Of a DNA stretch of 64,000 nt, positions 44,956-53,373 are shown piece after piece. The position numbers were made by a program, and so were the translations under genes. The notes under the pieces are model-generated. The model made no database searches. It was given only the letters and a program-made list of their open reading frames with translations, and was not told the origin of the DNA. Within the stretch, counting starts at the first letter, position 1. Each line of letters opens with the position of its first letter. This stretch comes from UBA1433 sp964581565. Lineage in GTDB: Bacteria > Bacillota > Clostridia > Eubacteriales > UBA1433. The stretch spans positions 1 through 64,000 of the forward strand of contig CAZOOZ010000005.1 in the NCBI GenBank assembly GCA_964581565.1, given 5' to 3'.

Positions 44956-45590
44956 ATGGAAGATAAAACAGAGATAATGTTTGATGAACAGGTTTATGAG
45001 AATACGGTTTTTGAAAACTGTGTGATTCATATAAACGAGCTCATATAAAAAAATATAAAATGCAGGTTTGACAATGTAGATTTTGCAGAGCTTTCTATCA
45101 TAAAAAATGTGTTTTTGATGGCTATGAATTATATCGGCTAAAATAAACGGCATTGAGTTTATGAATGTACGTTTCTTATCTGTAATTTTCAATATACAAA
45201 TTTCTTTGCTGCAATATTTAATCAATGCAAAATGACCGGAACAAGATTTATTGAATCGAATTGCTTTGTGCAATGATTCTTGGGGGAGATTTTTCTTATA
45301 CACAATTAAGATATCAGGAATTCATAAATCAGTATTTTGAAGGTATTCGTTTTTTTGGTGCCGATTTAACCGGTTCTAAGTTTATAAAATGCACTTTAAA
45401 ACGACGTGATTTCAGCGAAGCAATGATGCATGAGAGCAGCTTTTTCGATTCTGATATCAAACAGTCCAATATTAATAATATAAATTGTTCTGCCATTGAT
45501 TTGCGTAATACCAAAGTGGATTTATCACAATGTATAGCGATTGCCGAAAGTACTGCAAGAGTGAGATTTATTTTCCAAAATGAAGAATAA
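44956..45590 (+). pseudogene. Frameshifted pentapeptide-repeat protein
   Basis: An ATG at 44956 opens a fragment (EQVYENTVFENCVIHINEL) that stops at 45046. Pentapeptide-like pieces continue in changing frames (CRFDNVDFAELSIIKN; CNFQYTNFFAAIFNQCKMTGTRFIE). From about 45264 an open frame runs to the end (GGDFSYTQLRYQEF, FFGADLTGSKFIKCTLKRRDFSEAMM, NCSAIDLRNTKVDLSQC). Together they resemble a Qnr/McbG-like pentapeptide-repeat protein of about 200 residues broken by several frameshifts and a stop. Probably inactive. Confidence 0.8.
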
Positions 45591-45706
45591 TTTATAATTG
45601 TACTTGTTTAGTAGTTAAAGCAACTATGCTTATGAAAATCAATTAAGGAAATAGAAAACTAACATTATAAATATAATAGTGTGTAAATCATATTAAATTG
45701 CTATTA

Positions 45707-45735
45707 TTGACTGGTATATATTTTTAATATAATAT
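45707..45735 (+). promoter_or_regulatory. Candidate promoter of glf
   Basis: TTGACT (45707-45712), a 17-nt spacer and TAATAT (45730-45735) about 57 nt before the glf ATG. Confidence 0.6.
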
Positions 45736-45792
45736 TAGAAAGTATTATATAAAGATGTTTGATAATAATCATCTCATAAGAGGCAGGAAAAA

Positions 45793-46887
45793 ATGAAATA
45801 CGATTATTTAGTTGTAGGGAGTGGTCTTTATGGTGCCACTTTTGCTTTTGAAGCAACAAAAAGAAATAAAACTTGTCTTGTTGTCGAAAAGCGTTCTCAT
45901 ATAGGGGGAAATATATATTGTACCAATCAAGAAGGTATTCATGTTCATCAATATGGTGCACATATATTCCATACAAATATGAAATATATATGGGATTATA
46001 TTTGTCAATTTACAGATTTCAATCATTATATAAATTGTCCGTTAGCAAATTATCAAGGGGAGATTTATAATCTTCCATTTAATATGAATACTTTTAATAA
46101 GATGTGGGGAGTGATCTATCCTCAGGAGGCGAGAGAAAAGATCGAGAAACAGTGTTCAACGATAACTCATGAACCTAAAAATCTTGAAGAACAAGCAATT
46201 TCGCTGGTTGGCAAAGATATTTATGAGAAACTTATTAAAGGATATACTGAAAAACAGTGGGGACGCAATTGTAGCGAATTGCCCGCATTTATTATTCGCA
46301 GGATCCCTGTGCGTTATACATATAATAATAATTACTTTAATGATCCTTATCAGGGCATCCCGATAAACGGTTATAATGACATCATTGAAAAAATGCTAGT
46401 TAAATGTGATGTACAGTTAAATACAGATTTTAATAAAAATAAAGACGAACTTTTGAAAATAGCCGATAAGATCATCTATACGGGGCCACTGGATACTTTT
46501 TATAATTATTGTTATGGAGCGCTTGAATATAGAAGTTTGAGATTTGAGACACAGCGTTTAGAAATGGAAAATTACCAAGGTGTGGCAGTAATGAATTTTA
46601 CTGACTTCCATACACCCTATACGCGCATGATCGAACATAAACATTTTGAGTTCGGAACGCAACCTGTAACTTATATAACCAAGGAATACCCTCAAGAATG
46701 GAAGGAAGGATGTGAACCGTATTATCCCATTAATGATGAAAAAAATCAAAATATGTTTGAAAAATATAGCCAACGTGCAAATCAGGAAAGAAACATTTAT
46801 TTCGGCGGGAGACTGGCGGAATATAAATATTATGATATGGACAAAACAATAGCCTCAGCATTACAATTGGTGAAGAATGAATTTTAA
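45793..46887 (+). CDS. glf: UDP-galactopyranose mutase
   Basis: A 364-residue flavoenzyme converting UDP-galactopyranose to UDP-galactofuranose. The FAD motif YLVVGSGLYGATFAFEA is followed by VEKRSHIGGNIYC, HQYGAHIFHTN, YTEKQWGRNCSELP and the C-terminal FGGRLAEYKYYDMDKTIASAL. AGGCAGGA-type site before the ATG. It supplies galactofuranose for surface glycans, fitting galE and the polysaccharide genes at 57-64 kb. Confidence 0.95.
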   Translation: MKYDYLVVGSGLYGATFAFEATKRNKTCLVVEKRSHIGGNIYCTNQEGIHVHQYGAHIFHTNMKYIWDYICQFTDFNHYINCPLANYQGEIYNLPFNMNTFNKMWGVIYPQEAREKIEKQCSTITHEPKNLEEQAISLVGKDIYEKLIKGYTEKQWGRNCSELPAFIIRRIPVRYTYNNNYFNDPYQGIPINGYNDIIEKMLVKCDVQLNTDFNKNKDELLKIADKIIYTGPLDTFYNYCYGALEYRSLRFETQRLEMENYQGVAVMNFTDFHTPYTRMIEHKHFEFGTQPVTYITKEYPQEWKEGCEPYYPINDEKNQNMFEKYSQRANQERNIYFGGRLAEYKYYDMDKTIASALQLVKNEF

Positions 46888-46904
46888 TTAGCACTATGTC
46901 GGAG

Positions 46905-47471
46905 AAATATAAGGAGCCGATATTAAGGATATTGCCAAGGGATGGGCGCGGACGATCGAATCGGAGAGAAATTTTTTAAGGATGGGGATTGGGTATGGTG
47001 GTTCCTGTTTTCCTAAAGATGCCAAAGCATCGCATTGGTTATCTAATTATTATGATAATGAAATTAGAATTATAAAAGCAGTTGTTGAAGGGCTTAAAGT
47101 ATCCATGTTAGGACTATTGTTTAAACCTGACATGGATACTTTAAGAGAAACTCCGTCGCTCGATACAATACCTATTTTGCTGGATGATCGTGCAATTATA
47201 AAAACTTGGGATCCGGTAGCTATACATCATGTAAAAGAAAAATTCGATAATACACTTATATATTGCGAAACGATTGAGCGATTTTAGATGCAGATATCTG
47301 CTTGATCCTTACAGCATGGATACAAATAAAAATTTGGATCCAAGACAATTTTTAAATATGAGAAATCCTATAATTTTAGATAGCAGAAATGGTTTTTCAC
47401 TTGAACAGATGGATTCAATGAATGTTGTGTATGATTCTGCAGGACGTAGAGTTGCAGGCAAATTAGTATAA
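46905..47471 (+). pseudogene. Truncated UDP-glucose/GDP-mannose 6-dehydrogenase remnant
   Basis: The N-terminal NAD domain is missing. Fragments include a frameshifted GADDRIGEKF, then GIGYGGSCFPKDAKA with the catalytic-Cys motif, a jump from IIKAVVEG straight to LKVSMLGLLFKPDMDTLRETPS (an internal deletion), and in another frame RQFLNMRNPIILDSRNG. These are ordered pieces of the UDP-glucose dehydrogenase family. The gene cannot be functional. Confidence 0.88.
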
Positions 47472-47516
47472 AAAATAAATGTAACGAATTATTAAAAGAA
47501 TTGAAAGGGAAAACAA

Positions 47517-48512
47517 ATGAACATTTTAGTAACAGGCGGAGCGGGATTTATAGGCTCGCATACAGTTGTGGTTCTCCTAGAGGCAGGGCATGATGTCATT
47601 ATTGTTGATAATTTTTACAACAGTAGTCCGTTCATGCTTGATCGTATTAGGGAAATCACAAATAAAGAGATCACGTTCTACGAGTGCGACGCAGCAAACG
47701 AAGCGCAGATGGAAGATATTTTTATTTCTCACAGTATAGATGGAATCATTCATTTCGCCGGCTTTAAGGCGGTTGGGGAATCTGTCGAAAAACCGCTTGT
47801 GTATTATTATAATAATGTGGTCAGTACAATGGTTCTTGCGAAGTTATGTCTTAAATATAGTGTTGATAAATTTGTATTCAGTTCATCTGCGACCGTGTAT
47901 GGTGAAAATAAAGTGCCTTTCAGAGAAACGATGACGCTGCTTCCTACAACGAATCCATACGGACAGTCAAAGGTGATGAGCGAGCAGATTTTAATGGATA
48001 TTGCCAAAGCAAATCCGAGTTTTTCTGTGTCACTGCTACGATATTTTAATCCTGTGGGAGCACATGAAAGCGGACTGATCGGAGAAATGCCCAGCGGTAT
48101 TCCCAATAACTTAATGCCTTATATTACAAAAGTGGCTAAAGGGGAATTGAAACAGCTAAATATTTTTGGAAATGATTATCCAACGAAGGACGGCACAGGC
48201 ATTCGAGATTATATTCATGTCGTGGATCTGGCACAAGGGCATATGGCGGCGCTTGATAATTTAACACAAGGCGTACATATCTATAATTTGGGAACAGGCA
48301 AAGGCACATCGGTGCTGCAGTTGGTAAAAGGATTTGAAGAAGCAACAGGCGTTAAAATACCTTATGAATTTGCAGCACGAAGAGCAGGAGATATTGCACA
48401 GTGTTATGCAGATGCCTCAAAAGCAAAAAAGGAGTTGGGATGGATTGCAATAAAAAATATTCTGGATATGTGCCGTGATGCATGGCGCTTTGAATCTAAT
48501 TACAAAGAATAA
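47517..48512 (+). CDS. galE: UDP-glucose 4-epimerase
   Basis: A 331-residue SDR enzyme interconverting UDP-glucose and UDP-galactose. NAD motif VTGGAGFIGSHT; FAGFKAVGESVEKP; catalytic Ser region FSSSATVYG with YGQSK (Tyr-xxx-Lys); RYFNPVGAHESGLIGE; DGTGIRDYIHVVDLAQGH. Slightly shorter than E. coli GalE, and the last 10-15 residues diverge. It supplies UDP-galactose to Glf. Confidence 0.95.
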   Translation: MNILVTGGAGFIGSHTVVVLLEAGHDVIIVDNFYNSSPFMLDRIREITNKEITFYECDAANEAQMEDIFISHSIDGIIHFAGFKAVGESVEKPLVYYYNNVVSTMVLAKLCLKYSVDKFVFSSSATVYGENKVPFRETMTLLPTTNPYGQSKVMSEQILMDIAKANPSFSVSLLRYFNPVGAHESGLIGEMPSGIPNNLMPYITKVAKGELKQLNIFGNDYPTKDGTGIRDYIHVVDLAQGHMAALDNLTQGVHIYNLGTGKGTSVLQLVKGFEEATGVKIPYEFAARRAGDIAQCYADASKAKKELGWIAIKNILDMCRDAWRFESNYKE

Positions 48513-48520
48513 AAAATTCT

Positions 48521-48549
48521 AACGATTGCAATTTGCAATCGTTTTTTTT
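48521..48549 (+). terminator. Terminator of galE
   Basis: A 10-bp stem (48521-48530 with 48534-48543) with a 3-nt loop is followed by a T run. Confidence 0.87.
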
Positions 48550-48580
48550 ATATAAAATTATTTTCATAGTTATCTTTTTG

Positions 48581-48608
48581 TTGACAAATAAAAAATAGCT
48601 GTTATAAT
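48581..48608 (+). promoter_or_regulatory. Consensus sigma-A promoter of the aromatic operon
   Basis: Perfect TTGACA (48581-48586) and TATAAT (48603-48608) boxes with a 16-nt spacer. Transcription would begin near 48615, about 27 nt before the leader peptide ATG. Confidence 0.85.
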
Positions 48609-48641
48609 CAAAAAAAATCTTTTAAAAAGTATGGGAATTTT

Positions 48642-48770
48642 ATGGAAGTAAATAAAAGTAAATTAGCCGTACAATTAAATAGCTTTTATTATTTTACATT
48701 CTGGGGCTTTTATTATTTTAGCGCCGGCTTATTTGCGTATCGGAAAATTCCCGTTTATATGAGTGTATGA
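48642..48770 (+). CDS. Aromatic leader peptide of the shikimate operon attenuator
   Basis: A 42-codon open frame from ATG to TGA, preceded by GGGA. Residues 15-26 read FYYFTFWGFYYF: 5 Phe, 4 Tyr and 1 Trp in 12 codons, with Phe31, Tyr33 and Tyr39 beyond. It lies between a consensus promoter and a terminator directly ahead of aroF. This is the layout of a transcription attenuator in which ribosome stalling reports charged tRNA-Phe, -Tyr and -Trp together. The peptide itself probably has no other role. Confidence 0.88.
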   Translation: MEVNKSKLAVQLNSFYYFTFWGFYYFSAGLFAYRKIPVYMSV

Positions 48771-48836
48771 TTGAAAAGCAAAATAGCAGATAGAATTTTA
48801 CATGGAGAGCTCATAGCGGGGCTCTCCATTTTTATT
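48750..48836 (+). promoter_or_regulatory. Attenuator: terminator and candidate antiterminator for the aro operon
   Basis: The terminator stem ATGGAGAGC (48802-48810) pairs with GCTCTCCAT (48821-48829) and is followed by a T-rich run. A competing pairing is visible: CCCG (48750-48753) with CGGG (48817-48820), and TATGAG (48758-48763) with CTCATA (48810-48815). The 5' arm of this pairing lies within the last codons of the leader peptide, just past the aromatic codons, so a stalled ribosome would leave it free. The competing pairing mainly uses the terminator loop, so its strength needs testing. Confidence 0.7.
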
Positions 48837-48893
48837 GTTTGTAAGTATTTAAAAGCAGAAAAATATTTTCATTGTAAAGTAAAGGAGAAAGCG

Positions 48894-49907
48894 ATGGTCA
48901 TTATTTTAAAACCTGAAACCAAACAAGCGGAAATCAGCAATCTAACAGAGTTCATTCGAAAGAAGGGAGTGGAAGTGAGCAGTGTGAAAGGAAAAGATTT
49001 AATTATTTTAGGACTCATAGGCGATACGAGCAAAATTGATCACACGCATATAGAAGCTAATCGTTGTGTCGAGCGTGTGATGAATGTGGCAGAGCCTTTT
49101 AAAAAGGCGAACAGAAAATTTCATCCGGAAGATTCTGTTATTAAATTTGGAGATCATCAGATAGGTGCTAATAAAATTGCTCTGATTTCAGGTCCTTGCT
49201 CGGTAGAAAGCAAAGAACAAATTACTCAAATCGCCAAAGAAGTCAAAAATCATGGAGCATCGTTTTTGCGCGGAGGAGCATTCAAACCAAGAACGTCACC
49301 TTATGCTTTTCAAGGATTGAAATATGATGGACTTGAATTGTTATGTGCAGCAAGAGCGCAGACGGGGCTGCCTATTGTCAGCGAAATCATGTCTCCTTTC
49401 GATGTTGAAGTTTTTGAACGAGATGTTGACATTATTCAAGTTGGCGCCAGAAATATGCAAAATTTTGATCTGCTCAAACAATTGGGAAAAATAAGAAAGC
49501 CTGTTTTGTTAAAACGAGGACTTTCTGCTACAATAGAAGAGTGGCTGATGTCTGCCGAATACATTATGGCAGGCGGCAATGAAAATATTATTTTGTGCGA
49601 ACGCGGCATTCGGACATTTGAGACATATACCCGAAATACGCTAGATTTGAGCTCTGTTCCGGCTGTTAAAAAATTAAGCCATCTTCCTGTCATTGTGGAT
49701 CCGAGTCATGCTGCAGGCAAATGGTGGATGGTGGATTCTCTGGCAAAAGCTGCAATCGCAGTGGGCGCAGACGGGCTGATCATAGAAGTACACAATGACC
49801 CTGCAAATGCACTTTGCGACGGACAGCAATCAATTCGGCCTGAAAAATTCGGGGAAATCGTACAAAGCCTCAAAATCATTGCTCAGGCTGTAGGCAGAGA
49901 AATTTAA
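48894..49907 (+). CDS. aroF: 3-deoxy-7-phosphoheptulonate (DAHP) synthase, AroF/AroA-beta type
   Basis: A 337-residue DAHP synthase, first step of the shikimate pathway. An N-terminal ferredoxin-like regulatory domain (VIILKPETKQAEISNLTEF to about residue 70) precedes the barrel with ALISGPCSVESKEQ, LRGGAFKPRTSPYAFQG, VGARNMQNF, ILCERGIRTFE and VIVDPSHAAGKW. In Thermotoga-type enzymes the N-terminal domain gives Tyr/Phe feedback. The frame is open from 48771 through the terminator, but AAAGGAG precedes the ATG at 48894. Confidence 0.95.
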   Translation: MVIILKPETKQAEISNLTEFIRKKGVEVSSVKGKDLIILGLIGDTSKIDHTHIEANRCVERVMNVAEPFKKANRKFHPEDSVIKFGDHQIGANKIALISGPCSVESKEQITQIAKEVKNHGASFLRGGAFKPRTSPYAFQGLKYDGLELLCAARAQTGLPIVSEIMSPFDVEVFERDVDIIQVGARNMQNFDLLKQLGKIRKPVLLKRGLSATIEEWLMSAEYIMAGGNENIILCERGIRTFETYTRNTLDLSSVPAVKKLSHLPVIVDPSHAAGKWWMVDSLAKAAIAVGADGLIIEVHNDPANALCDGQQSIRPEKFGEIVQSLKIIAQAVGREI

Positions 49908-49935
49908 TCTTTGAATAAACAAGGAATGGTTAAAT

Positions 49936-51015
49936 ATGGACAGACAACTTAGGGTAAATTTAGGTAAAAACAGCTACGATATTATCATAAAAAAAGGTAT
50001 TATAAATAATATAAGTGAGATGATAAAATCACACTATACTGGGAGAAAAATTTTTATTCTAACAGATGAAAATGTGTTTATTCATTATGGAAAAGCTGTC
50101 AAAGAAAATTTATACAAAGCAGGATTTGTTATCGATATTTTAGCACTGCCGGCGGGAGAGATCACTAAATCATTTGAAATTCTGCCAAAAATCTACGAGC
50201 ATATGCTTAAGTTCAGACTTAATCGTAAAGAATTACTTATTACTTTAGGCGGCGGCGTAATCGGTGATTTAGGCGGCTTTGCGGCATCCACATATTTACG
50301 TGGAATTTCCTATGTGCAAATCCCTACATCCCTGCTTGCTCAGGTCGACAGCTCTATAGGCGGAAAAGTTGCGGTAAACTTATCTTTCGGGAAAAATCTT
50401 GTGGGAAGCTTTTATCAGCCGAAAGCTGTTTTTATTGATCCAAATGTTTTAAGCACATTGCCTCAAAAATACTTTGAGGATGGCATGGCCGAAGTGATAA
50501 AATACGGATGCATACAAGATGTACAATTCTTTAACGTTTTATTGGCATATAAAAGTCAAAAGGAATTGATGCGGCATATTGACGAAGTTATCTACACATG
50601 CTGCAATATAAAAAAATCGGTCGTGGAGCATGATGAGAGAGACTACGGTGAGCGAATGAAGCTCAATTTCGGACACACATATGCCCATGCCATAGAAAAA
50701 TATTATGATTATAAGGTCTATTCTCACGGGCAGGCCGTTGCAATCGGTATGGTATCTATTACAAAGATAAGCGAGGATATGGGAATTACAGAAAAAGGAA
50801 CGTTGGAAAAATTGACGAAACTATTACAGCAATACGGGCTGCCGACTCATATAGAAGTAAATGATACGGAAAAGGTTCTGTCCAGTATTGCACTGGATAA
50901 AAAAAATTTAGACGATGTACTTTATATCATATTGCTCAAAGAGTTGGGAGAAAGCTTTATTTATAAGGCTTCACCCTCGTTTTTTGCCAGCGAACAAACA
51001 GAAAGGCATATGTAG
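49936..51015 (+). CDS. aroB: 3-dehydroquinate synthase
   Basis: A 359-residue NAD- and metal-dependent enzyme, second step. Motifs: DENVFIHYG, LPAGEITKSFE, LGGGVIGDLGGFAASTYLRGISYVQIPTSLLAQVDSSIGGK split over the active site, MAEVIKYG, and LNFGHTYAHAIE (metal His). Begins 28 nt after aroF with AAGGAA upstream. Confidence 0.95.
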   Translation: MDRQLRVNLGKNSYDIIIKKGIINNISEMIKSHYTGRKIFILTDENVFIHYGKAVKENLYKAGFVIDILALPAGEITKSFEILPKIYEHMLKFRLNRKELLITLGGGVIGDLGGFAASTYLRGISYVQIPTSLLAQVDSSIGGKVAVNLSFGKNLVGSFYQPKAVFIDPNVLSTLPQKYFEDGMAEVIKYGCIQDVQFFNVLLAYKSQKELMRHIDEVIYTCCNIKKSVVEHDERDYGERMKLNFGHTYAHAIEKYYDYKVYSHGQAVAIGMVSITKISEDMGITEKGTLEKLTKLLQQYGLPTHIEVNDTEKVLSSIALDKKNLDDVLYIILLKELGESFIYKASPSFFASEQTERHM

Positions 51016-51020
51016 ACTAT

Positions 51021-52301
51021 ATGAATAAAATTTTTATTCAACCGACGTTATTACAAGGGACTGTAAATATTCCTCCTTCCAAAAGTATGGCGCACAGAGC
51101 AATCATAGCGGCATGTCTGAGTAATGGGAGATCATGCATAAAAAATATTGATTTATCAGACGATATTATTGCAACGATTGAAGCAATGAGAGTTTTGGGC
51201 GCGGGGGTTGCTGTTAAAGATAAGCAGTTGTTGATTGACGGAATCATGCATCAAAAAAACAAGCAGGAATCCATGCAGAAAACATTAAACTGCAGGGAAT
51301 CAGGTTCAACACTCCGGTTTCTGCTTCCAATCGCGCTCTCTTTAGGCGGCGATTATCGATTTATCGGAGAAGGCAATCTAGGCAAGCGCCCTATTATGCC
51401 ATACTTCTCTATTTTTGATAAACAAAACATTAGCTATAATAGGAAGCCGGATATATTGGACATTTCAATTCATGGTAAGCTTTCAGGGGATGTTTTTGAA
51501 TTGGATGGCAACATCAGCTCTCAGTTTATTACAGGTCTGCTCTATGCGTTGCCTTTGCTTGATAAAGATTCAAAGATAATTCTCACATCAAAGTTAGAAT
51601 CAAAAAGTTATGTGGACCTCTCATTACAGGTCTTATCAAACTTTGGAATTAAAATAGTTAATTATGATTATAAAATATTTAAAATACCGGGAAGACAGCA
51701 ATATAAGCCACGTGATTACTGCATTGAAGGCGATTTTTCTCAAGCGGCATTTTTTCTTTGCGCAGGCGCGCTTGGAGCCGATGTTACGCTATTGGGGCTT
51801 GACATAAATTCTCTTCAGGGAGACAGGGAAATCATTGCAATTCTCACGCAAATGGGCGTTGATATCACGGTGAATTTAAATAAAATAAAAGCAAAAGTTA
51901 AAGATTTGAAAGGTATTGTCATTGATGCGTCGCAAATTCCCGATATCATTCCCGTTCTTGCAGCAACAGCTTGTTTTGCAAAAGGGCAAACGGTTATAAA
52001 AAATGCGCAGCGGCTTCGAATGAAAGAATGCGACCGCCTGAGTGCAACAGTAAAAGAACTCGTAGCGCTTGGTGCTGTTATATGGGAAGATTCCGATTGT
52101 ATGTACATCACAGGAGTCGATCATCTTAAAGGCGGATGCGAAGTACAAAGTCACGGTGATCACCGTATTGCCATGATGCTTGCCATTATAGCACAGCGAT
52201 GTGCGAGACCGATCATTATCAATGAATATAAATGTGTTTCCAAATCATATCCGAATTTTTTTAGAGATTATGAAATTTTGGGAGGGAAAATCAATGAGTA
52301 G
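51021..52301 (+). CDS. aroA: 3-phosphoshikimate 1-carboxyvinyltransferase (EPSP synthase)
   Basis: A 426-residue enzyme joining PEP to shikimate-3-phosphate. IPPSKSMAHRAIIAA, RESGSTLRFLLPIA, EGNLGKRPI, SSQFITGLLYALP, EGDFSQAAFFLCAGAL, and the C-terminal RMKECDRLSA and HGDHRIAMMLAI are all typical. Starts 5 nt after the aroB stop. Its last codons overlap the aroC start. Confidence 0.95.
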   Translation: MNKIFIQPTLLQGTVNIPPSKSMAHRAIIAACLSNGRSCIKNIDLSDDIIATIEAMRVLGAGVAVKDKQLLIDGIMHQKNKQESMQKTLNCRESGSTLRFLLPIALSLGGDYRFIGEGNLGKRPIMPYFSIFDKQNISYNRKPDILDISIHGKLSGDVFELDGNISSQFITGLLYALPLLDKDSKIILTSKLESKSYVDLSLQVLSNFGIKIVNYDYKIFKIPGRQQYKPRDYCIEGDFSQAAFFLCAGALGADVTLLGLDINSLQGDREIIAILTQMGVDITVNLNKIKAKVKDLKGIVIDASQIPDIIPVLAATACFAKGQTVIKNAQRLRMKECDRLSATVKELVALGAVIWEDSDCMYITGVDHLKGGCEVQSHGDHRIAMMLAIIAQRCARPIIINEYKCVSKSYPNFFRDYEILGGKINE

Positions 52302-53373
52302 TATGTGGGAAAGAAATATTAAATTATCATTGTTTGGAGAGTCTCATGGAGAGGCTATCGGCATTGTCATAGACGGTCTCGCGCCCGGCACAAAACTGGA
52401 TCTTGAAAATATTGCCGGGGAAATGGCACGCAGAGCTCCCGGCAGGAGTGAACTTTCCACCGCCAGGGACGAAGATGATATGCCCGAAATCATCAGTGGT
52501 TTTTTTGAAGGCAAAACAACAGGCACACCTCTGTGTGCGTTGATTTATAACAGGGATAGAAAATCAGGAGATTACAATAAGCTGAAAGATTTAATGCGCC
52601 CCGGTCATGCGGATTATTCAGGTGCCGTACATTACAAAGGTTTTAACGATTATCGCGGCGGCGGTCATTTTTCAGGCAGACTTACCGCACCGATGGTTTT
52701 TGCAGGCGCGATTTGCAAACAGATTTTAGAGAAAAAAGGCATACAAATCGCAGCTCATATTCTGAGTATAAAAGATATATGCGATAAGTCGTTTGATGAA
52801 GTGAATATAGAAAATATGGATTGCGAACAATTAAAAAACAGTGAATTGCCATTATTGAATATTGCACAAGAAAAGGCAATGAGACAGGCCATTATCGATG
52901 CGAAAGAACAACAGGATTCACTCGGTGGAATAGTAGAATGTATGATCATGGGAGTCCAGGCGGGGGTTGGGGAACCGTTTTTCGATTCGGTAGAATCCAG
53001 GCTTTCACATTTGCTTTTTGCTATTCCCGCCATAAAAGCCGTAGAGTTCGGGCGGGGGTTTGAGATAACTAAAATGCTTGGAAGTCAGTGTAATGATTCG
53101 TTTTATTATGATGAAAATAATACAGTCAAAACAAGAACAAATCATAACGGTGGTATATTAGGCGGAATAACGACAGGGATGCCAATCATTTTTAAAGCAG
53201 CAGTAAAGCCAACTCCGTCAATTGCAAAATTACAAAGCACGGTGAATATTAAAGAGAAAAGAGAAAGTATTCTTACTATTACCGGCCGGCACGACCCATG
53301 CATCGTGCCTCGCGTTGTACCTGTTATAGAAGCGGCCGCCGCTATTGCCATACTTGATTTAATGGAGGAATAA
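52294..53373 (+). CDS. aroC: Chorismate synthase
   Basis: A 359-residue FMN-dependent enzyme giving chorismate. LSLFGESHGEAIGIVIDG, RRAPGRSELSTARDEDD, RPGHADYSGAVHY, RGGGHFSGRLTAPMVFAGAI (split), and GRHDPCIVPRVVPVIEAAAA near the end. The long frame opens inside aroA; the ATG at 52294, overlapping the aroA stop and preceded by GGGAGGG, is the likely start, with a second ATG at 52303 as an alternative. Confidence 0.94.
   Translation: MSSMWERNIKLSLFGESHGEAIGIVIDGLAPGTKLDLENIAGEMARRAPGRSELSTARDEDDMPEIISGFFEGKTTGTPLCALIYNRDRKSGDYNKLKDLMRPGHADYSGAVHYKGFNDYRGGGHFSGRLTAPMVFAGAICKQILEKKGIQIAAHILSIKDICDKSFDEVNIENMDCEQLKNSELPLLNIAQEKAMRQAIIDAKEQQDSLGGIVECMIMGVQAGVGEPFFDSVESRLSHLLFAIPAIKAVEFGRGFEITKMLGSQCNDSFYYDENNTVKTRTNHNGGILGGITTGMPIIFKAAVKPTPSIAKLQSTVNIKEKRESILTITGRHDPCIVPRVVPVIEAAAAIAILDLMEE

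Noticed and set aside
48771..48893. In-frame upstream extension of aroF
   Set aside because: It would translate through the terminator hairpin; the ATG at 48894 has AAAGGAG and the normal family N terminus.
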